Assembly: GCA_016288355.1 (NCBI GenBank)
Contig: JAEEYY010000037.1
Span: 1 to 12,587 of the forward strand
Direction: 5' to 3'
Length of the DNA stretch: 12,587 nt
Source: Synergistes sp.
GTDB lineage: Bacteria > Synergistota > Synergistia > Synergistales > Synergistaceae
This document shows, piece by piece, positions 1-5,524 of this stretch; the first letter of the stretch is position 1; every line of letters begins with the position of its first letter. Made by a program: the position numbers and the translations under genes. The notes below the pieces were generated by a model. That model ran no database searches and was not told the origin of the DNA. It saw nothing but the letters and a program-made list of their open reading frames with translations.

Positions 1-110
1 CCGCAAGGATACAGAGCCTGATGATAGAGCTTAATGATACCGAAAATGCTCTGCGCGGGCTCTACTCCGAATGGGAAGAGCTCGGGTTGAAGATCGAAGA
101 GATAAAATAA
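1..110 (+). CDS. C-terminal end of a probable ABC-F family ATPase (partial)
   Basis: This is the last 35 codons of a gene entering from the left edge, in the frame that starts at base 3 and ends with TAA at 108-110. The visible peptide is acidic and helical and ends LYSEWEELGLKIEEIK. That resembles the C-terminal helical end of ABC-F proteins (Uup/EttA/YdiF type, soluble tandem-ATPase proteins that act on ribosomes), which often close with a 'LYEEWEEL' pattern. No ATPase motif is inside the window, so the call rests on this tail alone. It could instead be another coiled-coil protein. Confidence 0.45.
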   Translation, partial: ARIQSLMIELNDTENALRGLYSEWEELGLKIEEIK

Positions 111-189
111 GCGTCTGTGCCTGCATCCGGGGTCGTCTGCCTATACGGCATATCAGAAGCTGCAGCAAATAACAGAGGGTGGGGATGAT

Positions 190-639
190 ATGATCTACGA
201 TACTGTCGAAAATTTTATAAAAAAGCTCTCGGAGTTTCTCCCGCGCGCGGCGGAGCTCTCGGCTTTTCTTGCGGCGTCATGCGTTAAAAGTTTCGACGAA
301 TTGAAAAAAGAGGATTTTTCGCCGCTGGATCTGCGCTTCGGGGAGTACGATACAAGACCGAAAGAAGAGATCCCCTTTGAAGCCCACAGGAAATACTGGG
401 ATCTGCAGCTCGTTTTGGAAGGCGCCGAGAGTATCGGCTACGCCCCGCTGGAAGAGCTGCTTCTGAAGACGCCGTATGATGAAGAAAACGATATTGCCTT
501 TTATGAAGGCACGGGGCAGGAGCTTAAGCTGACCCGCGGATACGCGGTATTGCTTGCGCCCTGGGACGCTCACCGTCCCGGAGCGGATCTTACGGCGCGC
601 TCACACATAAAGAAAATAGTTGTAAAGCTTCCGTGGTAA
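190..639 (+). CDS. YhcH/YjgK/YiaL family (DUF386) cupin-like protein
   Basis: A 149-residue protein of normal length for the YhcH/YjgK/YiaL family, which are single-domain beta-barrel proteins with a metal site. Some members are linked to sialic acid or other sugar catabolism, and EbgC belongs here. The sequence shows the family pattern EAHRKYWDLQLVLEG near residues 59-73, then the YDEENDIAFYEG strand near 95-106, a WDAHRPG metal-ligand region near 124-130, and a final IKKIVVKLP strand. A GGGTGGGGAT ribosome binding site precedes the ATG. The gene lies 79 bases after the ABC-F-like stop, with no clear promoter between them, so it may be co-transcribed. No sugar-metabolism genes adjoin it and its substrate is unknown. 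Its last 19 codons are duplicated at 1942-1998. Confidence 0.85.
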   Translation: MIYDTVENFIKKLSEFLPRAAELSAFLAASCVKSFDELKKEDFSPLDLRFGEYDTRPKEEIPFEAHRKYWDLQLVLEGAESIGYAPLEELLLKTPYDEENDIAFYEGTGQELKLTRGYAVLLAPWDAHRPGADLTARSHIKKIVVKLPW

Positions 640-668
640 TGAGGAAACGGCCGCTTTTGCGAAAAACA

Positions 669-681
669 CGTTCTTTGAACG
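669..681 (+). other. Small conserved hairpin in the first EamA leader
   Basis: CGTTC-TTT-GAACG forms a five-base-pair stem that is unchanged in the second repeat copy at 2029-2041. It lies about 30 bases after the yhcH stop. It has no T-run, so I do not call it a terminator. It may be part of a leader RNA structure. Confidence 0.35.
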
Positions 682-694
682 GAGAAACACTCAT

Positions 695-723
695 TTGACG
701 CTTCTTTAGTTGCGGCATAAATG
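695..723 (+). promoter_or_regulatory. Possible weak sigma-70 promoter for the first EamA gene
   Basis: TTGACG at 695-700 is followed after 16-17 bases by ATAAAT/TAAATG at 717-723. The -35 is good and the -10 is poor. The -35 is not kept in the second repeat copy, where the matching bases read TTGGGC, so read-through from yhcH may matter as much. Confidence 0.3.
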
Positions 724-758
724 TATGCAGGCGGGAGCTGGAGAAGATGTGAAACGGC

Positions 759-806
759 ATGAAAAACGATCTGCTGAAGCCGGCGCATCCGACAGGTGTT
801 ATGTGA
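759..806 (+). CDS. Possible 15-codon leader mini-ORF before the first EamA gene
   Basis: ATG at 759 opens a frame encoding MKNDLLKPAHPTGVM and ending with TGA at 804-806, one base before the EamA ATG at 808. The second repeat copy keeps the same start, length and stop (MEDDLLKPAHPAGII at 2120-2167). A GGAG sits 13-15 bases upstream, which is rather far. The EamA start itself has only a poor ribosome binding site, so translation of the mini-ORF could be coupled to EamA. Against real coding, all five codon differences between copies change the amino acid and none is silent. The conservation may therefore be of RNA rather than peptide. Confidence 0.35.
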   Translation: MKNDLLKPAHPTGVM

Positions 807-807
807 T

Positions 808-1686
808 ATGAGTATCTCAAAGAATTCGCTCACAGGGATCATCTGTGTGGTCACTGCCGGAGTCTGCTGGGGCTCTACCGGCACGATTCAGGCATTTATG
901 CCTCCAGGCGTATCTCCCCTTGCGGTAGGGCCCGCCAGGGCGCTGTTTTCAGGTATCATACTGCTTGCAATAATGACTGCGGTTACCCGCGGGAAGATCT
1001 TTACCGGCAGGTGGGATCTTAAAGGGGTGCTGGTTGCGGCTCTCGGTTCGGCGATGTACCAGCTCACATTTTTTACAGCGGTGAAGCTTACCGGAGTGGC
1101 TGTAGGCACCATGGTCGCGATAGGCGTATCCCCTCCCGCTGCCGGATTATTGGGACGGATCTTATTTAAAGAACGTCTGAGCGCCTCCTGGTACATAGCA
1201 ACAGCGATGACGATAGCAGGCTGCACAATGCTGATCCTCGGCGGAAATAATGTTGTCACCGTCAGTTTTGCAGGGGTCCTGCTTGCGCTTATCGCTGCGG
1301 CGGCATATGCCCTTAAGGGTGTCGGCCTGCGCTGGGTCAGGCGCAGTCCTTATGAAACCATAGCGATGGTAACTTTTATAAGCGGCATTATCGCTCTGCC
1401 GGGGTTCGCAGCTGCCGGAGATATTTCCTGGATGCTGCAGCCGCGCGGAGCGCTGTGCATGCTGCTTCTGGTATTTGTCGGTACGATAATACCGTATACG
1501 CTTTTTACGGTCGGTATAAGAAAAATTGAACTTGGAACGGGTTATACTCTTGCTCTGACAGAGCCGCTTACGGCCTGCCTCCTGTCGGTGTTTTTGCTTG
1601 GCGAAAGACTTTCCTTCATCGGGATCTGCGGCATCTGCATCCTTTTTGCCGGCATTCTTTTCCTTGCTTTCAGCAAAAACGAATAA
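808..1686 (+). CDS. DMT superfamily EamA transporter, copy 1
   Basis: A 292-residue inner-membrane protein with about ten predicted hydrophobic helices arranged as two EamA halves, the usual length and design of drug/metabolite transporters. The first half starts with GIICVVTAGVCWGSTGTIQA, a typical first helix. The second half carries FAGVLLALIAAAAYAL and ends with the family-typical LTEPLTACLLSVFLLGERLS region. Family members move amino acids, metabolites or drugs across the inner membrane, and the substrate here cannot be read from sequence. I chose ATG at 808 because the GTG at 796 is not conserved in the duplicate and 808 matches its start exactly. No clear terminator follows, only an AT-rich spacer. 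It is a close paralogue of the gene at 2169-3041, roughly 84 percent identical in protein by eye. Confidence 0.88.
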   Translation: MSISKNSLTGIICVVTAGVCWGSTGTIQAFMPPGVSPLAVGPARALFSGIILLAIMTAVTRGKIFTGRWDLKGVLVAALGSAMYQLTFFTAVKLTGVAVGTMVAIGVSPPAAGLLGRILFKERLSASWYIATAMTIAGCTMLILGGNNVVTVSFAGVLLALIAAAAYALKGVGLRWVRRSPYETIAMVTFISGIIALPGFAAAGDISWMLQPRGALCMLLLVFVGTIIPYTLFTVGIRKIELGTGYTLALTEPLTACLLSVFLLGERLSFIGICGICILFAGILFLAFSKNE

Positions 1687-1798
1687 AAAAATATTTATAT
1701 AAAATAATAATTTATCGATAAATTGCACGTGTTAGGATATATTTTTTTAAATTAATTAAAAAAATCGAATCTGTAAAATATCGCCGGTATCCTTTAAC

Positions 1799-1826
1799 TT
1801 GACTTCCTGACGCTTGACGTTATTGT
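1799..1826 (+). promoter_or_regulatory. Orphan duplicated transglycosylase promoter
   Basis: TTGACT (1799-1804), a 16-base spacer and TATTGT (1821-1826) form the duplicate of the promoter before the intact transglycosylase at 3160-3187, where the -10 reads TATTAT. Here it lies upstream of a truncated gene start and of the second EamA gene, so it may now transcribe that EamA copy. The weaker -10 suggests some decay. Confidence 0.5.
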
Positions 1827-1924
1827 ATTCTATGCGCTGAGAGCCCGGGGAAAGCTGTGCTGTATGTTGTGTATGCTCGTTACAGCGGCTGCGTTTCGTG
1901 TTTTCGAATTGAAAGGAGACATAT

Positions 1925-1969
1925 ATGCGAAAAAATGAAAAGCAGATCCTGCTGCGCGCTCACACATAA
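1925..1969 (+). pseudogene. Chimeric remnant of the transglycosylase gene start
   Basis: A full AGGAGA ribosome binding site and ATG, duplicated from the transglycosylase gene, open a 14-codon frame (MRKNEKQILLRAHT) that crosses the repeat junction and stops at TAA 1967-1969 inside the yhcH remnant. Only about the first six codons come from the transglycosylase, and two bases have been lost relative to 3287-3304. It is most likely a non-functional by-product of the duplication, but it has the signals needed for translation. Confidence 0.55.
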
Positions 1970-1998
1970 AGAAAATAGTTGTAAAGCTTCCGCGGTAA
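1942..1998 (+). pseudogene. Duplicated 3' remnant of yhcH
   Basis: The frame reads ADPAARSHIKKIVVKLPR and stops at TAA 1996-1998, matching the last 18 codons of the gene at 190-639 (ADLTARSHIKKIVVKLPW). There is no start or upstream part, so it cannot make a YhcH protein. It marks the left edge of the second repeat unit. From 1954 onward it differs from the parent by only one base before the stop, which is unusually little for dead sequence. Confidence 0.85.
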
Positions 1999-2028
1999 TG
2001 AGGAAACGGCCCGTTTTTGCAAAAAACA

Positions 2029-2067
2029 CGTTCTTTGAACGAAAAAACGCTCTTTTGGGCGCGTTTT
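2029..2067 (+). other. Two hairpins in the second EamA leader
   Basis: CGTTC-TTT-GAACG (2029-2041) is identical to the hairpin in copy 1. It is followed by AAAACGC (2044-2050), a ten-base loop and GCGTTTT (2061-2067), a perfect seven-base-pair stem ending in T's. The second stem is absent from copy 1. It is terminator-like but lacks a T-run beyond the stem. It might moderate read-through from the orphan promoter at 1799. Confidence 0.35.
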
Positions 2068-2119
2068 GAGCCGCGGCATAGAAGTATAAAGGCGGCAGCG
2101 GGAGAAAATGTGAAATGAT

Positions 2120-2167
2120 ATGGAAGACGATCTGCTGAAGCCGGCGCATCCGGCTGGTATTATATGA
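2120..2167 (+). CDS. Possible 15-codon leader mini-ORF before the second EamA gene
   Basis: This is the counterpart of 759-806. ATG at 2120 encodes MEDDLLKPAHPAGII, with TGA at 2165-2167 and the EamA ATG at 2169 after a single base. A GGGAG lies 13-15 bases upstream. The AGCCGG-CGCAT-CCGGCT bases at 2139-2155 can form a six-base-pair hairpin close to the EamA start. The same hairpin is weakened by a mismatch in copy 1. Status as a real peptide is uncertain. Confidence 0.35.
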   Translation: MEDDLLKPAHPAGII

Positions 2168-2168
2168 T

Positions 2169-3041
2169 ATGAGTATTTCAAAGAAATCGCTTACAGGAAT
2201 CATATGTGTGGTAACGGCCGGAGTATGCTGGGGAACTACAGGCACTATCCAGGCCTTTATGCCTGCCGGAGTTTCTCCTCTTGCAGTGGGCTCCGTCCGC
2301 GCGGTTTTTTCAGGAACGATTCTGCTTGCAATAATGACCGCAGTTACAGGAGGAAAGATATTTACCGGCAGATGGGATATTAAGGGAGTACTTGTTGCGG
2401 CGTTGGGACTTGCGGGGTATCAGCTAACTTTTTTCACCGCGGTGAAGCTTACCGGTGTGGCTGTAGGCACCATGGTCGCGATAGGCGCTTCTCCCCCTGT
2501 CGCGGGACTGTTCGGCTGGCTCTTTTTTAAAGAACGTCTCGGTTTCCGCTGGTACATAGCAACAGCGATGACGATAGCCGGATGTGCGATGCTGCTTTCC
2601 GGCGGGAGCGGTATATCCGTCAGCTTTGCCGGCGTGTTGCTTGCGCTCAGCGCCGCAGCGGCATACGCGCTTGAAGGTGTAGGACTGCGCTGGGTCAGGC
2701 GCAGTCCCTATGAAACGATAGCTGTGGTAAGTTTCATCAGCGGCATTATTGCTCTGCCGGGACTCGTATACGGAGGCGTCTCATGGCTGATGCATCCGCG
2801 CGGAGCGCTGTGCATGCTGCTCCTTGTATTTGTCAGCACTATCGTGCCGTATATTCTTTTTACTGTCGGGATAAGAAAAATAGAACTTGGAACGGGCTAT
2901 ACGCTTGCTCTGACAGAGCCGCTTACGGCCTGCCTCCTGTCGGTGTTTTTGCTTGGAGAACGACTTTCTTTCATCGGAATCTGCGGCGTCTGCATCCTTT
3001 TTGCCGGAATTCTTTTCCTTGCGCTGAATAAAGATGAATAA
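2169..3041 (+). CDS. DMT superfamily EamA transporter, copy 2
   Basis: A 290-residue, ten-helix EamA transporter, the tandem paralogue of 808-1686. Segments such as FFTAVKLTGVAVGTMVAIG and the whole stretch from LFTVGIRKIE to FIGICG (44 residues) are identical to copy 1. Differences cluster near residues 107-125, 140-150 and 195-208, and include loss of two residues in the latter regions. ATG at 2169 directly follows the mini-ORF stop; the ribosome binding site is poor, so translation may be coupled. Transcription may come from the orphan promoter at 1799 or from the first EamA unit. The substrate is unknown, and the clustered changes leave room for a shifted specificity. No broken codon is seen, so both copies look functional. 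Confidence 0.88.
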   Translation: MSISKKSLTGIICVVTAGVCWGTTGTIQAFMPAGVSPLAVGSVRAVFSGTILLAIMTAVTGGKIFTGRWDIKGVLVAALGLAGYQLTFFTAVKLTGVAVGTMVAIGASPPVAGLFGWLFFKERLGFRWYIATAMTIAGCAMLLSGGSGISVSFAGVLLALSAAAAYALEGVGLRWVRRSPYETIAVVSFISGIIALPGLVYGGVSWLMHPRGALCMLLLVFVSTIVPYILFTVGIRKIELGTGYTLALTEPLTACLLSVFLLGERLSFIGICGVCILFAGILFLALNKDE

Positions 3042-3159
3042 TTAAAAAAATAATGATATTCATATTGCACCTGTGAATTGCACATGGTTTTGTTAAAAAT
3101 CATTTAAAATAAATTAACAATAAAATATAATTTGTAAATTATTGCTGATTCTTTTTAAC

Positions 3160-3187
3160 TTGACTTCCTGACGCTTGACGTTATTAT
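3160..3187 (+). promoter_or_regulatory. Sigma-70-type promoter of the lytic transglycosylase
   Basis: TTGACT (3160-3165), a 16-base spacer and TATTAT (3182-3187) lie 100 bases before the gene start, after an AT-rich spacer (3042-3155) in which I see nothing else. The leader of about 90 bases (3195-3286) is also duplicated at 1834-1924 and can fold GCAGC (3217-3221) with GCTGC (3250-3254). Confidence 0.6.
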
Positions 3188-3286
3188 ATTCTATGCGTTG
3201 AGAGTGCCCGCGAAAAGCAGCGCTATATGTTGTATACGCTTGTTATGCGGCTGCGTTTCGTGTTCTCGAATTGTAAGGAGGCATAT

Positions 3287-4141
3287 ATGCGAAAAATAAT
3301 GAAAAAGCGGCGGTTCTTTACGCCGCGAATCGCAGCGCTGCTCCTTATCGTCTGTTCGGTGTTCATATTTGCGGGATACGCCGAATGCGAGGAAGAAGAG
3401 ACAGCGCCGAAAACACATAGCACCCTCTCGGACGGCACAGTAATATCGACAGTAACTGAAAGTACGGCAGCAAAGAATACGGCTGGAACGGAAAGCAAGA
3501 CTGCGGTCATTTTAAACGGCAGCCGTGAAGAGCAGAAATCCGGGCAGAAAAAATCAGCCCCGGCCTATCATGACTCTATCTATAATGCACTGAGAAAACA
3601 GGGGTTATCGAAAGAACATATCGGACTATGGTGCAGCGAGCACCCCGTCAGTACTCTCAACAAGCTGGGTACGCTGGATCCGGCAAAGCAGAAAAAAGTC
3701 GCAAACGCCGCGTCCTATATCAGGAAAGTGAACCCCAATGTCTCAGCGAAAACAGCCTGGCGCGAAGCCATGGCGCTCGTTTATTACAGTCAGAAATACA
3801 ATATACCGTCCGACCTCGCAATAAGCATCGCAAAAGCGGAGAGCCGCTTTAATCCGGGGGCCGCAAGCAAAGCGGGAGCTCTCGGCGTGATGCAGGTGAT
3901 GTGGAAAGTCCATAACGGGATGCTTCGCAGCAAAGGCATAGCTGCGACACGGGAGCATATGTTCGACCCGGAACGCGGCGTAGAGGCGGGAGTTCTTATA
4001 CTTTCCCGCTATGTCAAAGTCTACGGCACGCTTCAGAAGGCTCTTAACCGTTACTATGGAGGAATAGCGCACAGCTATCTGAAGAAGGTCAACAACAATA
4101 TGGCTCATCTTCAGAAGCACGAAACCACTACCGGATATTGA
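3287..4141 (+). CDS. Lytic transglycosylase (SLT/goose-lysozyme-like fold), signal-anchored
   Basis: A 284-residue exported murein lytic transglycosylase, expected to cleave the glycan strand of peptidoglycan in the periplasm. Residues 1-13 are basic, 14-31 form a hydrophobic signal or anchor, and about 35-92 are a low-complexity Thr/Ser/Lys/Glu-rich linker. The catalytic SLT domain spans about 165-275. YNIPSDLAISIAKAESRFNP gives the catalytic glutamate (E185) in the ES motif, followed by GALGVMQVM (197-205) and the conserved ALNRYYGG (252-259). ATG at 3287 was chosen for its AGGAGG ribosome binding site and because the frame before it lacks a signal. Its 5' end, leader and promoter were copied to 1799-1940 by the duplication. 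The gene ends with a strong hairpin at 4173-4200. Confidence 0.85.
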   Translation: MRKIMKKRRFFTPRIAALLLIVCSVFIFAGYAECEEEETAPKTHSTLSDGTVISTVTESTAAKNTAGTESKTAVILNGSREEQKSGQKKSAPAYHDSIYNALRKQGLSKEHIGLWCSEHPVSTLNKLGTLDPAKQKKVANAASYIRKVNPNVSAKTAWREAMALVYYSQKYNIPSDLAISIAKAESRFNPGAASKAGALGVMQVMWKVHNGMLRSKGIAATREHMFDPERGVEAGVLILSRYVKVYGTLQKALNRYYGGIAHSYLKKVNNNMAHLQKHETTTGY

Positions 4142-4172
4142 TCAAAGCATTAAAAAAACCGCTCTGAACGCA

Positions 4173-4200
4173 AAAGGGGAAGGCATAAGCCTTCCCCTTT
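4173..4200 (+). terminator. Strong hairpin terminator after the transglycosylase gene
   Basis: AAAGGGGAAGGC, loop ATAA and GCCTTCCCCTTT form a perfect 12-base-pair stem 31 bases after the stop. T's close the stem, but there is no long T-run beyond it. The rest of the 242-base gap to azlC holds only the promoter candidate at 4346. Confidence 0.75.
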
Positions 4201-4345
4201 CAGTATGGATCACGTCTTTATATGCCTGTTTGAACGCTGCTTTGATGTGCAGTATGAGAAAAAAGGCCGGCATGACTGCGAAGCATTTTATCTTATTTAT
4301 CGTGCTGCGTCTGCGGCAAAACAGACAGAAATCCCGTAAAGAAGT

Positions 4346-4351
4346 TATAAT
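4346..4351 (+). promoter_or_regulatory. Probable -10 box of the azlCD promoter
   Basis: A perfect TATAAT sits 33 bases before the azlC start. The bases where a -35 should be (about 4323-4328, AGACAG) match poorly, so this promoter may need an activator or be weak. The ribosome binding site is GAGAGG at 4373-4378. Confidence 0.4.
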
Positions 4352-4383
4352 CTTACAGTAATATGCAAAACTGAGAGGACGTA

Positions 4384-5103
4384 ATGACGTTGGACAGAAG
4401 CAAATACTTTTTTAACGGTATGCGCGACGCTATACCCATTATGTTGGGCTACATGGCAGTCGGCTTTACGATGGGCATCTGCGCAAAGAACGCCGGTTTT
4501 TCGCCCCTTCAGGCATTCCTGAGCTCTTTCACGCAGAACGCGTCGGCCGGTCAGTTTGCCGGCTACACTCTGATAGCGGAAGGCGCCAGCTATCTGGAAG
4601 TGGCTGTGATGCTACTGGTGGCCAACGCGCGCTACCTGCTCATGTCCTGCGCGATGAGCCAGAAGATATCGCCGGACACGCCTCTTTTACACAGGATGCT
4701 TATAGCCTATGATCTGACGGACGAGATCTTCGGGCTGTCTATAGCGCAGCCCGGCTATGTTGATCCCTTTTATGCATACGGGATGGCCGCGTCGGCTATT
4801 CCCGGGTGGTCTTTGGGGACCTTGTTCGGTCTTATAGCCGGCAATATCCTGCCGGAAGATATAGTGACCGCGCTTTCTGCAGGGCTTTTCGGGATGTTTA
4901 TCGCGGTCATTGTTCCTCCTGCCCGCAAAAACCCTGTGATCGCCTTTCTTATTCTGTTTTCGATGGCGGCAAGTTTTTTCTTTTCCCGCATCTGCGATCT
5001 CGGGCTGTCCCCCGGCAGCCGCACGATAATGCTTACAGTGCTGATATCTCTGGCTGCGGCGTTTATTTTCCCGCCGAAGGAGGATTGCCGGGATGACGCG
5101 TAA
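4384..5103 (+). CDS. azlC: AzlC family branched-chain amino acid exporter, large subunit
   Basis: A 239-residue inner-membrane protein of standard AzlC length. The N-terminal region has the family pattern FFNGMRDAIPIMLGYMAVGF (residues 10-29), followed by GICAKNAGFSPLQAFLSSFT, with the SAGQFAG segment near 55-61. NARYLLMSCAMSQKI follows near 78-92, and there are several further helices. AzlC works with the small partner AzlD to export branched-chain amino acids and toxic analogues such as azaleucine. azlD overlaps its last 11 bases, the usual arrangement. The divergent DNA-binding regulator often found beside azlCD is absent. The pair lies 1.4 kb from a Liv import operon, which suggests amino acid homeostasis, though they are separate transcription units. 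Confidence 0.9.
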   Translation: MTLDRSKYFFNGMRDAIPIMLGYMAVGFTMGICAKNAGFSPLQAFLSSFTQNASAGQFAGYTLIAEGASYLEVAVMLLVANARYLLMSCAMSQKISPDTPLLHRMLIAYDLTDEIFGLSIAQPGYVDPFYAYGMAASAIPGWSLGTLFGLIAGNILPEDIVTALSAGLFGMFIAVIVPPARKNPVIAFLILFSMAASFFFSRICDLGLSPGSRTIMLTVLISLAAAFIFPPKEDCRDDA

Positions 5104-5401
5104 TATTTATATATATATACTGGTGATGGCGGCGGTCACATACGCTATACGCGCGCTTCCTCTGACGATCATCCGCAAAGAGATAAAAAACAGGCGGGTA
5201 CGTGCGTTTCTATACTATGTCCCTTACGTTACCCTTGCCGTTATGACTTTCCCTGCGATAATCGACGCGACGGGAAGCGCTGTGACTGCGATTCCCGCTC
5301 TTGTGGCGGCCGCCGCGCTTGCGTGGTTCGGTGGCAGCCTGCTGCAGGTAGCGGTAACGGCCTGTCTGGTGGTATTCGTTCTGGGACTTGTGATCTTTTA
5401 G
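5093..5401 (+). CDS. azlD: AzlD family branched-chain amino acid exporter, small subunit
   Basis: A 102-residue membrane protein of normal AzlD length with about four hydrophobic helices. It has the family features YAIRALPLTIIR near residues 17-28 and VPYVTLAVMTFPAII near 43-57. ATG at 5093 lies inside the end of azlC and has a strong AAGGAGG ribosome binding site at 5078-5084, so the two proteins are probably made together for one complex. The name is secure by partner and length even though AzlD sequences vary. Confidence 0.87.
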   Translation: MTRNIYIYILVMAAVTYAIRALPLTIIRKEIKNRRVRAFLYYVPYVTLAVMTFPAIIDATGSAVTAIPALVAAAALAWFGGSLLQVAVTACLVVFVLGLVIF

Positions 5402-5478
5402 CCCCGCTTTTACAGCCGCACGCGGCCGGTGCACGGAAGATCGTTTATATTAACCGGAGCATTCCTGTTAAATGTTGA

Positions 5479-5516
5479 AAAGAGGGGGCGCAGACGCGTC
5501 CCCTCTTTGGTTTTTT
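5479..5516. terminator. Bidirectional terminator between azlD and the DUF134/NifX gene
   Basis: AAAGAGGGG-G-CGC, loop AGAC, GCG-T-CCCCTCTTT form a 13-base-pair stem with one G-T pair, followed by GG and TTTTTT at 5511-5516. This is a clear intrinsic terminator for azlCD. The genes are convergent and the minus-strand gene stops at 5525, so it probably serves both. Confidence 0.88.
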
Positions 5517-5524
5517 GTACCTTT

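Larger units (their letters stand above)
582..1940 (+). repeat. Tandem duplication, left copy (about 1.36 kb)
   Basis: This is the first unit of a direct tandem repeat. It contains the last 19 codons of yhcH, a leader, the first EamA gene, an AT-rich spacer, and the promoter, leader, ribosome binding site and first codons of a lytic transglycosylase gene. The second unit at 1941-3305 carries the same items in the same order at an offset of 1359-1362 bases. By eye the genes are roughly 80 percent identical in DNA, with blocks of complete identity. The edges are approximate, to within about 10 bases. Confidence 0.9.
1941..3305 (+). repeat. Tandem duplication, right copy
   Basis: This is the second unit of the direct repeat. 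Its left edge is a junction where the start of the transglycosylase gene (ATGCGAAAAAATGAAA) runs straight into the 3' end of yhcH. Its right edge lies in the intact transglycosylase gene near codon 7. A five-base AGCGG sits at both parental breakpoints (582-586 and 3306-3310), and the junction reads AGCAG at 1941-1945. This fits duplication by recombination at a short microhomology, followed by one substitution. Confidence 0.88.

Noticed and set aside
796..807. GTG start four codons upstream for the first EamA gene
   Set aside because: The duplicate has no start codon there, and the conserved ATG at 808/2169 fits the mini-ORF geometry.
582..3305. The repeats as a composite mobile element
   Set aside because: No transposase, no terminal inverted repeats and no target-site duplication; the junction is explained by simple tandem duplication.
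4254..4361. A 35-codon frame between the transglycosylase and azlC, with a short hydrophobic patch
   Set aside because: No ribosome binding site, very basic odd composition, and it overlaps the azlC promoter -10; probably chance.
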